DNA of 64,000 nt from Pseudobdellovibrionaceae bacterium. GTDB lineage: Bacteria; Bdellovibrionota; Bdellovibrionia; Bdellovibrionales; UBA1609. The notes under the pieces are model-generated. The model ran no database searches. It was not told the origin of the DNA and worked only from the letters and a program-made list of their open reading frames with translations. This document shows, in pieces, positions 35,638 to 44,571 of the stretch (within the stretch, counting starts at the first letter, position 1; every line of letters starts with the position of its first letter). A program made the translations under genes and the position numbers. The stretch lies in assembly GCA_020635055.1 (NCBI GenBank), contig JACKAN010000001.1:1-64000 (forward strand). The letters are read 5' to 3'.

Positions 35638-36225
35638 TTAATGAATGCTTTTAATTTTGTAGTTCGTACCTTCGGCTTGAACATTTGCCGCTTTTACACG
35701 AAAGCTCATTTTATAATTAGCACTAGATACCACACCAGCTGCTGGAGTTACAAAAATACCCGCTACAGGTTTGGGTTGGGGCGTGCCTGTGGGTTCGTAT
35801 TTAATATTTATTTCGGCTTGGCTAGATAAGTTTGAGCCCGCCTTAGCTTTAACCAGAAGCTTGTGTGTGGAAGCAACACCCGTGGTAAACTTTAAAAATC
35901 CTGTATTGTCAGTTAGAAATTTAAATTTTAATTCCCCTTTTTGTCGACAGCTCTCACTCAATTGAGATCCCATTACGGACTTTGCATCTTCCCAAGTGTT
36001 TCCTTTGTCTTTAGATATTAATATCTCAGTAGTGGTACGGTCGCAACTGCCATTGATATCGATAGGAAAATCCAAATTATTTATAGTAATTGTTTTAGAG
36101 ACCTTTCCTTCAAATTGTATTCCCAGAAGTGAATTTAAAAGAGCAAACTCCGGTTGACCCTTGGTACAAGCACCAAAGAATAGTGCTGTTAAACTTAATA
36201 AAGCTATTATTTTTTTGTTTCTCAT
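35638..36225 (-). CDS. Lipoprotein of unknown function downstream of the tail-fibre-like gene
   Basis: 195 residues with signal peptide and lipobox FFGAC. The mature part reads like two immunoglobulin-like beta domains (KTITINNLDFPIDINGSCDR; TEILISKDKGNTWEDAKSV; STHKLLVKAKAG), the first with a Cys pair. It starts 12 bases after the stop of the 852-residue surface protein on the same strand, so the two are very likely co-transcribed and may act together at the outer membrane. Confidence 0.7.
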   Translation of the reverse strand: MRNKKIIALLSLTALFFGACTKGQPEFALLNSLLGIQFEGKVSKTITINNLDFPIDINGSCDRTTTEILISKDKGNTWEDAKSVMGSQLSESCRQKGELKFKFLTDNTGFLKFTTGVASTHKLLVKAKAGSNLSSQAEINIKYEPTGTPQPKPVAGIFVTPAAGVVSSANYKMSFRVKAANVQAEGTNYKIKSIH

Positions 36226-36237
36226 ATTCCTCTACCC

Positions 36238-38796
36238 CTATGGTGTTACCGTTACACGCTGGACAGTTACCCAATTCATATCACTAAATGGATAAGTTGT
36301 GTGAATATTCGCTGAACCAGAAATTTTATTTAATTCTATATGAACCGTATTTCCAGCGATGAGGCTAACACTTATAGAGCCACCCATTTTATAAACCCCA
36401 GAGCTTAATGAAGGGCTACTGTAGTCCAAACTTGAAGCAATACCGCCATGATTTACATACAATACTAATTCGGTGCTGGCACTTTTATTAACTGCCAAAC
36501 TTACATTGATTTGATATATTCCATCACCACCACTGGGTACAGTAAAAGTCCATGGAGTTGCGCTAACAAGGCTATCGATGTTATTAATCAAAGTTTCAAA
36601 ATCAACAAAATTTGAAGCCGTGTTAAGATTCTGACTACTTATTTTCTTATAATGTGCAAAAATGGTTTTAGTTTTTTTATCCACATAATCTTTGCTGGTG
36701 GCGGTATCACCACTGTCACCATCTACAGTGGAAGCTAATCCACGGATGGCTTTACCGTTCATTTCTAGATCAGCAGTAACAGATACAGTTGAAGGAGAAT
36801 TCAAAATTAAGTCCGCATTTGAGTTAGTGGATACACTCACAGAAGAGCCACCAATTTTTTTTAGAAAAATAGTGGGCGTATTATGAGTAGATTCGAATAT
36901 GGCTACATCTTGAGTATTGCTGTTCACATGTAAAGTCGCTAATGGATTGTTAGTGCCAATGCCCATAAAAGGCTCTGAACTAATTGTCTTCATAATAAAT
37001 TTTGAGCTGAAATTATCTTTAAGCTCTAAAATTGTACCACTATTGAGTCGATGGATAAGCATAGTTCCGGCATCGCCTTTACCTTCTACTTTTAATATTG
37101 AGCTGACCACATTGCTTCCCGATGTAGCCGAAAATTCTACTAAATTATCACTTGCTGGACCATTAAGGTTTACATTTAACAATTCGGAAGCAATTCCATT
37201 ACTTTTGCTTACATTTATAAGGTCGTTAAATTGTGTAGTAGAACTAAAAGTTTTTGCCCCTGTAATACTTTCGATTCCAGAAAGTGTTACAAAATTGGCA
37301 GCATTAAAAACTGTGTTAGGATCTACCCAATTAGTATTACCACTGCCATCGGTTATTAAGATATTATTTAAAGAGCCAGAATTTGGGGGGAAACTAAATG
37401 ACGTAATACCAGCCCCACCACCCGCGGCTCTTAAATAAACTTCACCCGTTCCAATATTTTTTAAAAGAATAGGATTATTGGCATCCATTGTTAAAGTACT
37501 AGAGTGAACGACAGTGTTATCAAATGTTGTGGGCCCATTGACGTCTAAAGTTCCAGTGTTTATGGTAAGACCATTTTCAAAAGTACTGGGTGGGGCTGAG
37601 TTGATCCAGTCAGTTCCATCAAAAACTAAAACATTATTATTTGAGAGTGTATTTACACTTACATTTACTCCTTGGATTTGTGTGGCATTGGCAGCACCAC
37701 CGGGTAAAACCCAGCTGAGATTACCTGTACCATTGGACTGTAAAATTTGGCCACTGGTAGGAGCGATATTAGGCCATGTTAAGGTATAGTCATTAGACAA
37801 ACCAGAAGGTGCACGCAATCTTACAGAATTTGGAGTAATAGAATTTCTAAAAACAATTGGCTGATCGTTTCCCGTCTGAATTTGGCCATCCACAGAGAGA
37901 TCCGTTCCCACTAGCAAATTCCCGGGAATTTCTACATCTTGATTTTCATGAATTTCTAAAGCGAGCATTGAGTTATTTGTATAAAGTTTTAAATGGGCAT
38001 CTGAAGTGGCTTCAATTTTTGCTTTGTTTACACCATTATCCATAAATTCAATTTTTGAACCCCCAGCAGCAGTAGAAGAGTCGTTGAATCGTAATACGGG
38101 ATCGTTAGCCAAAATTTCTAAATTAGCCCCTGGTGTGGCAGTGCCAATCCCCACATTACCTGAACCTAAATTCTGAGCTCCAATGGAACCCAGTTTTACA
38201 TAGCGGCTATCATTGTGCGAATCATGATGGTGCAAGCTGGAGGCGTTGGAATTGTTAGTGAGACTTTCTAAATTAGCTTGTGTTAAAGATTGAGCAGGAT
38301 TTACTTGCAAAAAGTGAGAAGGTAACAAACCTTGAAGACTTTCAGCAACTAAAGCCGAAGGAACAGATCCTAGTGGTATATCAGGCAAAACGTCGCCATT
38401 AACGGTAATTTTAATTGTTCTATGATCACCCAAAGCCGGGGAGTAGGTTCCGCAACTAGGGACCACTTTAGAATTTAAATTCTCGAAAATTTCAACATAA
38501 TTTAAACCGGGATCGTTGGATGATTTATTGGCAGTGAGTGTACCTACAGCTAAATTAAAAATACCATTAGTACCACTTAAGTCTTGGTTATAAATTTCTT
38601 CCTCATATAATAAGCAATTGCCTGCTGGATTATATACGCCAACTAAAAAATTAACATTGCTACTGGTAACGGGAACATCAGAGCTATCCATCAGTTGACC
38701 TTCAATATTAAAGAATGTGGATTGAACGGATTGTCCAAATAAAGACGGAGAATAAATAAAGATAAAATATATAATTCCCAATGTACGTAACAACAT
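36238..38796 (-). CDS. Large tail-fibre-like surface protein with C1q-like C-terminus
   Basis: From ATG at 38796 (MLLRTLGIIYFIFIYSPSLFGQ, a signal peptide) 852 residues; the frame is open nine codons further. Residues 20-170 form a domain with strands NIEGQLMDSSDVPVTSSNVN and cysteines in GNCLLYEEE and PSCGTYS. The middle contains phage-fibre-like elements (VGIGTATPGANLEI, VTLSGIESITGAKTF, MGIGTNNPLATLHV), typical of beta-helical shafts. A collagen-free TNF/C1q-like beta sandwich is plausible for the last 150 residues (DGIYQINVSLAVNKSASTEL and following). Inferred role: adhesive or recognition fibre. IS debris abuts its upstream side. Confidence 0.75.
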   Translation of the reverse strand: MLLRTLGIIYFIFIYSPSLFGQSVQSTFFNIEGQLMDSSDVPVTSSNVNFLVGVYNPAGNCLLYEEEIYNQDLSGTNGIFNLAVGTLTANKSSNDPGLNYVEIFENLNSKVVPSCGTYSPALGDHRTIKITVNGDVLPDIPLGSVPSALVAESLQGLLPSHFLQVNPAQSLTQANLESLTNNSNASSLHHHDSHNDSRYVKLGSIGAQNLGSGNVGIGTATPGANLEILANDPVLRFNDSSTAAGGSKIEFMDNGVNKAKIEATSDAHLKLYTNNSMLALEIHENQDVEIPGNLLVGTDLSVDGQIQTGNDQPIVFRNSITPNSVRLRAPSGLSNDYTLTWPNIAPTSGQILQSNGTGNLSWVLPGGAANATQIQGVNVSVNTLSNNNVLVFDGTDWINSAPPSTFENGLTINTGTLDVNGPTTFDNTVVHSSTLTMDANNPILLKNIGTGEVYLRAAGGGAGITSFSFPPNSGSLNNILITDGSGNTNWVDPNTVFNAANFVTLSGIESITGAKTFSSTTQFNDLINVSKSNGIASELLNVNLNGPASDNLVEFSATSGSNVVSSILKVEGKGDAGTMLIHRLNSGTILELKDNFSSKFIMKTISSEPFMGIGTNNPLATLHVNSNTQDVAIFESTHNTPTIFLKKIGGSSVSVSTNSNADLILNSPSTVSVTADLEMNGKAIRGLASTVDGDSGDTATSKDYVDKKTKTIFAHYKKISSQNLNTASNFVDFETLINNIDSLVSATPWTFTVPSGGDGIYQINVSLAVNKSASTELVLYVNHGGIASSLDYSSPSLSSGVYKMGGSISVSLIAGNTVHIELNKISGSANIHTTYPFSDMNWVTVQRVTVTP

Positions 38797-38837
38797 ATTA
38801 GTTATATCGGCAGACCCAGCCAAAAGTTTAGTGCAAT

Positions 38838-38903
38838 GTACCCACAGAGCGACTTTGTCGGCTTAGGCGCGTCATTATATTTTGAAAAACACCTATTTAT
38901 TCA
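38838..38903 (+). repeat. IS terminus, first copy
   Basis: GTACCCACAGAGCGACTTTG, then TCGGCTTAGGCGCGTCATTA, through to TTTATTCA. The same 66 bases recur reverse-complemented and with a 25-base insertion at 57321-57412. It directly precedes the transposase remnant, so it is the left end of that element. A related sequence (ACCCACAAAGCGACTGAGTCG) recurs in direct orientation at 39147-39167. Confidence 0.7.
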
Positions 38904-38922
38904 GGGTGTTAGAGTGGTCGCT

Positions 38923-39162
38923 TTGAATTCATCGGAACAGCTTAAATTAGATATCATTTCAAAATTAAAACTAAAAAAAATTACTAAAAAACAAGCCTGT
39001 CTTATTTTGAATGTCTCAGAAAGAACTATTGAAAGATATTTAGAAAAATATAATGAAAAAGGTGTTCGTTTCACAATACACGGCAACAAAAATAAAGTTC
39101 CAAAAAATAAAACTTCAAACAAACTAAAAGTTGAAGTCGTAAACAACCCACAAAGCGACTGA
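38923..39162 (+). pseudogene. ISNCY-like transposase, N-terminal helix-turn-helix fragment
   Basis: About 79 residues from a TTG at 38923 (the frame itself opens at 38836). LKKITKKQACLILNVSERTIERYLEKYNEKG is a helix-turn-helix, followed by FTIHGNKNKVPKNKTSNK, which matches the HGNRGRKP-type linker after the DNA-binding domain of ISNCY-family transposases. The catalytic domain is missing: the frame runs into an IS-end-like sequence and stops. It is therefore an internally deleted or decayed element. Confidence 0.65.
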
Positions 39163-39426
39163 GTCGTTTGAGGAGCTAAAAGAAAGGGGGCAATTTATCA
39201 AGGTTGGCCGTCCATTAATTTACTAAAGAGAAGAGCTTGTTGATTCAATTCTACAATTATTTTCTAGAATTAATGTAACTCTTAAAATTAGAAGTTACTG
39301 AAATAGATAAAAATACCTTCTCTAGCCCTTTATTCAAAGATGATCTAAAAACTAAAGGGTTCTTACACCTAAATTACTTATTTCAGTAACTTCTAAAAAC
39401 AAGTAGGCTCCAACACCAATACACTT
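39163..39426. other. Non-coding IS debris
   Basis: No frame of interest. It starts with the second terminus-like sequence (AAAGCGACTGAGTCG) and contains the inverted repeat listed separately. Confidence 0.4.
39288..39396. repeat. Nested inverted repeat (MITE- or attenuator-like)
   Basis: TTAGAAGTTACTGAAATA at 39288-39305 is perfectly complementary to 39379-39396. Inside lies a second stem, CCCTTTA near 39327 and TAAAGGG near 39353. The whole could fold into one long two-step hairpin. One arm recurs at 11795-11813. Confidence 0.6.
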
Positions 39427-39815
39427 TTATATTAGTTCCTTCCTGTAAACTTCAAGGCATTCATCACAGCCTATACAAATCAGGTTTCGGTGATAACTTT
39501 GTATAAATGTGTATTGGGCTCTCAATGCAACAGCTCTAGATTTGATATTCCAAATAGGGGAGTGAATTTCAATACTTCTAAATCCCAAATCCTTGAGGGT
39601 CTGTTCTACTATCCTAAAATATTATCCTTTGTATCAAAGATAAGATAGACAATCTCCTTAGAGAATAGATTATTTACATCGCAGATATTAATATAATTTT
39701 TAAGAGATGGAATGTTAGAAATTGCTGACCAACTGTATTGTCTTTTAGATCTGTTCGATCGCTCTTTATGTAATTCCAAAGACAAAAACTCATGCTTTCT
39801 GATACAGCCCTTAAT
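39427..39815 (-). pseudogene. Decayed gene of unknown family, broken by a frameshift
   Basis: Reading the minus strand, the segment IKGCIRKHEFLSLELHKERS and on to LIFDTKDNILG (39815 to about 39615) is followed after a frameshift by IVEQTLKDLGFRSIEIHSPI and on to CDECLEVYRKELI, stop at 39427. Both parts have natural amino-acid composition without stops for about 65 residues each. No start codon is found; an upstream stop follows immediately. A CxxCDEC-like cluster (LICIGCDEC) near the end may bind metal. Function not recognised. Confidence 0.4.
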
Positions 39816-39899
39816 GTAAAAAAAGATTCATTGATAAAATATTAATTAAAAAATATATTCAGTAAAGTTAATTTTTATTAGATTCGTATAATAAAGAAA

Positions 39900-40718
39900 C
39901 TAAGGTGCTAATATCTGAAAATCATCAAAAGTATTTCCATATTTTTTCCTAGATAACTCACAATTGAACTTTCCCGAGTCTGTTTTTAGAGTAATGATTT
40001 TTCGTTCAGAGCCCTCATCATTTCCATCCTGACTTTTGCAAGTAGAAATCCTTTCATCCAATTCGAAGGCGGCCATTTTTTGTATTCCACTAACAAAAAA
40101 CTTCCAATTGATTTTCAAAATTCCATAGATAGCACTCATCTTAGTACCATCCATATTTATTAATTCCCAGTTATTTGAATTTTTGTTTTTGACAAGTTTT
40201 AAAGAAAATTCTTCCCAATTTTTACCATATTTTTTTTTGTAAAATGCATTTAAATTTTCTTTATCATGGCTCACGGATTTTGGACCAGAAAAAAAATTTT
40301 TAAGAAATCCAAACTCCAAATGTTCCTCGTCTTGGTTATTACCCTTTACCAATTGCACAGTATGCGCAGTCACACCCAATAACCCAAACTCAATTCCCTT
40401 TCTAAATTTGTCTAAAGGCAAATCTATTTTTTCTCCTAACTTCACTTTCACAATCTCGTTTTTTTCATTAACAACAATGGAAATTGGAATGCCTTCGGAA
40501 TACTCTTTGGCCGAATATAGATTTTTTAAGGATCCGCCATCAATTTTGATAGAAATCGGAAGGTCTTCAAGCAACGGATAAGTGCGTTCAGCGCAATCAT
40601 AGTATCGACCTAAAAATATTTCTTTTGTCTGTGTTTCACTTCCCCATGCGATATGGCTACCAAGTAAGGCAATAAGTATAGTAATCAAAAAGACACCCAT
40701 TCCATGAAGAAACCACAA
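39900..40718 (-). CDS. Secreted protein of unknown function
   Basis: 272 residues with a clear signal peptide (either from MWFLHGMGVF or from the inner Met at residue 7, ending IAWGSE). The mature part has several Cys (YYDCAERTY, STCKSQDG, GKFNCELS), alternating beta strands and Lys-rich loops. No family is recognised. It stands alone on the minus strand between the pseudogene and carD and lacks a visible terminator. Confidence 0.6.
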   Translation of the reverse strand: MWFLHGMGVFLITILIALLGSHIAWGSETQTKEIFLGRYYDCAERTYPLLEDLPISIKIDGGSLKNLYSAKEYSEGIPISIVVNEKNEIVKVKLGEKIDLPLDKFRKGIEFGLLGVTAHTVQLVKGNNQDEEHLEFGFLKNFFSGPKSVSHDKENLNAFYKKKYGKNWEEFSLKLVKNKNSNNWELINMDGTKMSAIYGILKINWKFFVSGIQKMAAFELDERISTCKSQDGNDEGSERKIITLKTDSGKFNCELSRKKYGNTFDDFQILAP

Positions 40719-41093
40719 ATTTAAAAAATGTTAAATCTAATATTTTGGATTTTTAAAAGTGTAATTCAAATCTGTTAACATTATTTTATCAGAGTTTATT
40801 GATTAATTGAAATCGCATTTTTACCCAATAAAACCGGCCAAAAGTCATTATCGATTTTAAAGGCATAAACACCCAACAAAATTTCAAACCAAGGATGTTC
40901 TAATTTGAGCAATAAAGGGAACGGAAATTGCTATTACAATTGTCAAATAGAGTTATTGTGCCTTTAGAAATGAATTAGCGGCTTAGAATTTGACAATACG
41001 GGTAATATTTTCAAAGCCCAATTGCTGTTTGATAAGTCGTGTCATAAGTGATATATGATTAAACCCACTAGGGTTAGTTGGAGGAACAAAATA
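40719..41093. other. Intergenic region upstream of carD
   Basis: No gene seen in 375 bases. It must contain the promoters of the secreted unknown (minus) and of carD (plus); one candidate for the latter is listed. Confidence 0.4.
41029..41057 (+). promoter_or_regulatory. Candidate sigma70-type promoter of carD
   Basis: TTGATA at 41029-41034, a 17-base spacer and TATATG at 41052-41057, about 37 bases before the start codon. A TTGACA at 40990 has no good -10 partner at the right distance. Confidence 0.35.
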
Positions 41094-41582
41094 ATGGCAG
41101 AATTTAAAGTTGGAGACCACGCAGTCTATCCACTTCATGGAGTTGGCGAAATCACTGCCATCGAAATTAAAGAAATGTTGGGTGATACCCACACTTTTTA
41201 TTCGATTCGTATTCTTGATACAGGGATGAAAATCATGGTTCCCGCCACTAAGGCAGAAGCTGTTGGTCTAAGACATATCATTTCAAAAACAGAGGCTGGT
41301 AAAGTTTTAGATATCCTAAAAGAAACAGAAATCAAAATAGACAATCAAACATGGAATCGCCGATACCGCGAGTATATGGAAAAAATCAAAACGGGTTCAG
41401 TTTATGAAATTGCTGAAGTTTTGCGCGACCTTTACTTACTCAAAGTCGATAAAGAGCTGAGCTTTGGTGAACGCAAAATGCTCGACACAGCTCGCAACTT
41501 GTTGCTTACAGAGCTATCTCTAGCCACTAGTACCGAAGAGCTTAGAGCCCAGGACGACGTTAAATTAATTTTTGAACTTTAA
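41094..41582 (+). CDS. carD: CarD family transcriptional regulator
   Basis: 162 residues from the ATG at 41094 (GGAGG 9 bases upstream; the frame is open to 41055). The N-terminal RNA-polymerase-interacting domain is FKVGDHAVYPLHGVGEITAI, and the C-terminal helical DNA-binding domain includes WNRRYREYMEKIKTGSVYEI and AEVLRDLYLL. CarD/CdnL proteins bind the RNA polymerase beta subunit and stabilise open complexes, often at rRNA and growth genes. The gene is followed 30 bases later by gltX. Confidence 0.95.
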   Translation: MAEFKVGDHAVYPLHGVGEITAIEIKEMLGDTHTFYSIRILDTGMKIMVPATKAEAVGLRHIISKTEAGKVLDILKETEIKIDNQTWNRRYREYMEKIKTGSVYEIAEVLRDLYLLKVDKELSFGERKMLDTARNLLLTELSLATSTEELRAQDDVKLIFEL

Positions 41583-41592
41583 AAGCTAATAT

Positions 41593-41612
41593 AAATGGGT
41601 TAAAACCCATTT
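41593..41612. promoter_or_regulatory. 20-base palindrome abutting the gltX start codon
   Basis: AAATGGGTTAAAACCCATTT, 9-bp arms around AA, ends directly before the ATG of gltX, and there is no Shine-Dalgarno in between. As RNA the loop would be only 2 bases, so a DNA operator or a start-occluding structure are both conceivable. Confidence 0.5.
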
Positions 41613-43106
41613 ATGAACAATCCTGTAAGAGTCCGATTTGCCCCAAGTCCTACTGGTTACCTTCACGTTGGAGGAGCCAGAACCGCATTATATGACTACC
41701 TTTATGCCAAAAAAAACCAAGGCACTTTTGTGTTGCGCGTGGAAGACACCGATCAAGAGCGAAGTACAGAAGATTATTTGCAAATACAATTACAAGCTTT
41801 ACAATGGTTGGGTTTAAATTGGGATGAGGGTCCAGACCCTAAAACACTTAAAGACGTTGGTCCCAATGGCCCCTACAGGCAAAGTCAAAGATTAGACATC
41901 TATAATCAACACATTGAACAGCTTTTAAATTCGGGCAAAGCATTTTACTGTTTTATGACAGATGCAGAACATGACGAATTAAAAAAGAAAGCCATCGAGC
42001 AAGGCGATCCCGGACAAATCAATAGTCCCTACCGCAATAAATCTTTAAATGAAGCAAAGACAAAAATAAAAAATGGTGAAAAACCTGTAGTGCGCTTTCG
42101 TGTTCCCGACGAACTTAAAATTTATAAAATTCATGATTTAGTAAGAGGTGAAGTGGAGTTTCCTTCTAATATGGTAGGGGACTTTGTACTTGTGCGCTCG
42201 GATGGCATGCCGGTTTACAATTTTTGTTGTGTTGTGGATGATGCCCTTATGAAAATTAGCCATGTCTTTCGTGCTGAAGAGCATTTAAGTAATACCTTAA
42301 GACAACTTATGTTGTATGAAGCCTTTGACTACAAAACTCCGGAGTTTGCTCATGTTTCTATAATTTTGGGAAGTGACAAGCAAAAATTATCAAAACGTCA
42401 TGGGGCGACGAGTGTAGGACAGTTTTGTGAAATGGGTTATTTGCCAGCCGCAATGAATAACTTTTTAGCACTTCTTGGTTGGAGTTCCCCAAGTGGAGAA
42501 GAAATTTTATCCATGGAGCAAATGATTCGTGAATTTGATTTAGATCGCCTCAATTCCTCACCAGCAGTTTTTGATGATGTAAAATTAAAATGGGTGAATG
42601 CCAGTCACTTGCGTGCTCTTGATAATAAAAAACTGTGGGAGCTGATTCAACCTGTATTAAATAAAGCTCAAATCCATGTTCCTCAAGATGAAGATTGGTG
42701 CAATAAGGCAATGGATTTGTTTAGATCTTACCTAGAGACTTTGCAGGATGCTGTTGAGTTATTTAAGCCCCTGGATAGCAATCATTTTGTAATTAACGAC
42801 GAAGCTACAGAAACACTGTTGTGGGAATCAACACCTCAGGTGATAGCTAAATGGAAAGAGCTATTATTGGCAAGCTCAGAGGAATATTTAAGTGCCGAGC
42901 AATTTTCGCAATTGCAAAACCAGGTCAAAGAACAGTGTGGAGTGAAGGGCAAAAACTTATTTATGCCTATACGTGTAGCAATAATTGGCAAACCTCATGG
43001 TGCTGAGCTGCAAACCCTTGTGCCTTTGATGAAAAAAGCAGATTTAATTCAAAGAGCCGAAAAAGTTTTGGAAAAACTATTGAAAAATAAACCGGAGAAA
43101 AAGTGA
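41613..43106 (+). CDS. gltX: Glutamyl-tRNA synthetase
   Basis: 497 residues, the usual length. It charges tRNA-Glu with glutamate. The class I signature is APSPTGYLHVGGART (HIGH motif as HVGG, residues 18-21), and the KMSKS loop appears as KLSKR at 258-262. The C-terminal anticodon-binding part ends KGKNLFMPIRVAIIGKPHG, typical of the family. Overlaps cysS by 4 bases (GTGA). Its start codon lacks a Shine-Dalgarno and follows a perfect palindrome. Whether it also charges tRNA-Gln cannot be judged here, since gatCAB is not in view. Confidence 0.95.
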   Translation: MNNPVRVRFAPSPTGYLHVGGARTALYDYLYAKKNQGTFVLRVEDTDQERSTEDYLQIQLQALQWLGLNWDEGPDPKTLKDVGPNGPYRQSQRLDIYNQHIEQLLNSGKAFYCFMTDAEHDELKKKAIEQGDPGQINSPYRNKSLNEAKTKIKNGEKPVVRFRVPDELKIYKIHDLVRGEVEFPSNMVGDFVLVRSDGMPVYNFCCVVDDALMKISHVFRAEEHLSNTLRQLMLYEAFDYKTPEFAHVSIILGSDKQKLSKRHGATSVGQFCEMGYLPAAMNNFLALLGWSSPSGEEILSMEQMIREFDLDRLNSSPAVFDDVKLKWVNASHLRALDNKKLWELIQPVLNKAQIHVPQDEDWCNKAMDLFRSYLETLQDAVELFKPLDSNHFVINDEATETLLWESTPQVIAKWKELLLASSEEYLSAEQFSQLQNQVKEQCGVKGKNLFMPIRVAIIGKPHGAELQTLVPLMKKADLIQRAEKVLEKLLKNKPEKK

Positions 43107-44569
43107 AAATAAGAATTTACAATACCGAAACCAGAAAAAAAGAAGACTTTATTCCCATTCAAGATGGCCATGTGAAAATGTACGTATGTGGTCCTACCGT
43201 TTATGATTTTTTACATATAGGAAATTACCGGGGAGCGATATTTTTTAATTGCGTACGCAATTGGTTGGAACGCAGAGGCTTTTTAGTTAAGTATGTTTAT
43301 AATTATACTGACGTTGACGATAGGATTCTTAATCGTGCTAAAGAAGAAAATGTAGAACCTAAAGAAATTGCAGAGAAATACATTTTAGAATTTCAAAAGG
43401 ATTATAAATCCTTATTGTTAAGACCACACACTCATAATCCAAAAGTTACAGATTACATACCTAAGATAGTAGATTTTATTTCTAAGCTTATTGAAAAAGG
43501 CAGTGCCTATATTGTAAATGGAGATGTCTATTACAATGTTCATAAGTTTGAAAGCTATGGTCGATTGAGCAACAAAAAATTGGAAGAATTAGAATCTGGT
43601 TTTCGCATCGAAGTCGATGAAAGAAAAAAGTCCGCCGCAGATTTTGCTCTATGGAAATCATCTAAACCTGGTGAACAGAGTTGGGAGTCGCCTTGGGGTC
43701 CGGGTAGGCCGGGTTGGCATATTGAGTGTTCTGTAATGGCGACCTCTTTATTAGGGGACACAATAGACATTCATGGTGGTGGTTTAGATTTAGTTTTCCC
43801 CCATCATGAAAACGAAGTGGCACAATCCGAAGCCTGCACTGGACACAAGTTTGTAAATTACTGGATGCACAACAATATGCTAGAATTTGGTGCACAAAAA
43901 ATGTCTAAGTCTTTGGGCAATGTACGAACTGGTCGAGCTTTTATTGAAGAGTACAATGGTGAAATTTTAAAATACTTTATACTTAGTTCTCATTATCGCT
44001 CAATCATTGATTTTTCAGAAGAACAAGTGCAGAGGACCATACAATCACTAGCAAAATTTTATTCAGCATTGGCCTTTGCTGAAAGCCTACTCACTCAAGA
44101 AGCTCATTTAGTGCCTATTCCTGAAGATTTTCAAAAATCAATTCAAGATATGCAAAGAAGATTTGAAAGGTCCATGGACGAAGATTTCAATACGGCAGAA
44201 GCCTTATCTCATCTTTACGAACTGGTTAAAGCCTTTAACAATTTAGTTAGAAAACCTAAATTTGTAGCCGAACATCGGGCGGCAGCGGAAGCCTTTTTAG
44301 CTCTTACAAAAGATAAGGGTAATATTATGGCTTTGTTTCAAGAAAAACCTAAAGTTTTTTTAAAAACTTTAGATGACATGCTCTTAAAAAGAAAGGGTTT
44401 AAAGCGTTCGGACATCGATGCCCTTGTAGAGGCTCGTACCGAGGCTCGAAATTCTAAAAATTGGAGTGAGGCCGATCGTTTACGCAGTGAACTTCAAGAG
44501 AAAGGCATTTTGGTTCAAGACAGCACCGAGGGATCTACTTGGGAAGTGGATAAATCCCTAGATAATTAA
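43103..44569 (+). CDS. cysS: Cysteinyl-tRNA synthetase
   Basis: 488 residues. Zinc ligands are Cys29 in MYVCGPTVYD, the Cys of WHIECSVM and the His pair of FPHHENE. HIGH motif FLHIGNYRG at 37-45; KMSKS motif KMSKSLGN near residue 270. The C-terminal segment is an ordinary DALR/anticodon-binding helical domain. GTG start, inside the gltX stop (GTGA), and uvrB starts 2 bases after the stop, so the three genes form a tight unit. Confidence 0.95.
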   Translation: MKIRIYNTETRKKEDFIPIQDGHVKMYVCGPTVYDFLHIGNYRGAIFFNCVRNWLERRGFLVKYVYNYTDVDDRILNRAKEENVEPKEIAEKYILEFQKDYKSLLLRPHTHNPKVTDYIPKIVDFISKLIEKGSAYIVNGDVYYNVHKFESYGRLSNKKLEELESGFRIEVDERKKSAADFALWKSSKPGEQSWESPWGPGRPGWHIECSVMATSLLGDTIDIHGGGLDLVFPHHENEVAQSEACTGHKFVNYWMHNNMLEFGAQKMSKSLGNVRTGRAFIEEYNGEILKYFILSSHYRSIIDFSEEQVQRTIQSLAKFYSALAFAESLLTQEAHLVPIPEDFQKSIQDMQRRFERSMDEDFNTAEALSHLYELVKAFNNLVRKPKFVAEHRAAAEAFLALTKDKGNIMALFQEKPKVFLKTLDDMLLKRKGLKRSDIDALVEARTEARNSKNWSEADRLRSELQEKGILVQDSTEGSTWEVDKSLDN

Positions 44570-44571
44570 AA

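Noticed and set aside
36917..37438. 173-residue plus-strand frame antisense to the tail-fibre-like gene
   Set aside because: Mirror frame of a repetitive gene; composition is not protein-like.
40983..41192. Minus-strand 69-residue frame over the start of carD
   Set aside because: Shadow of the carD reading frame without its own ribosome site.
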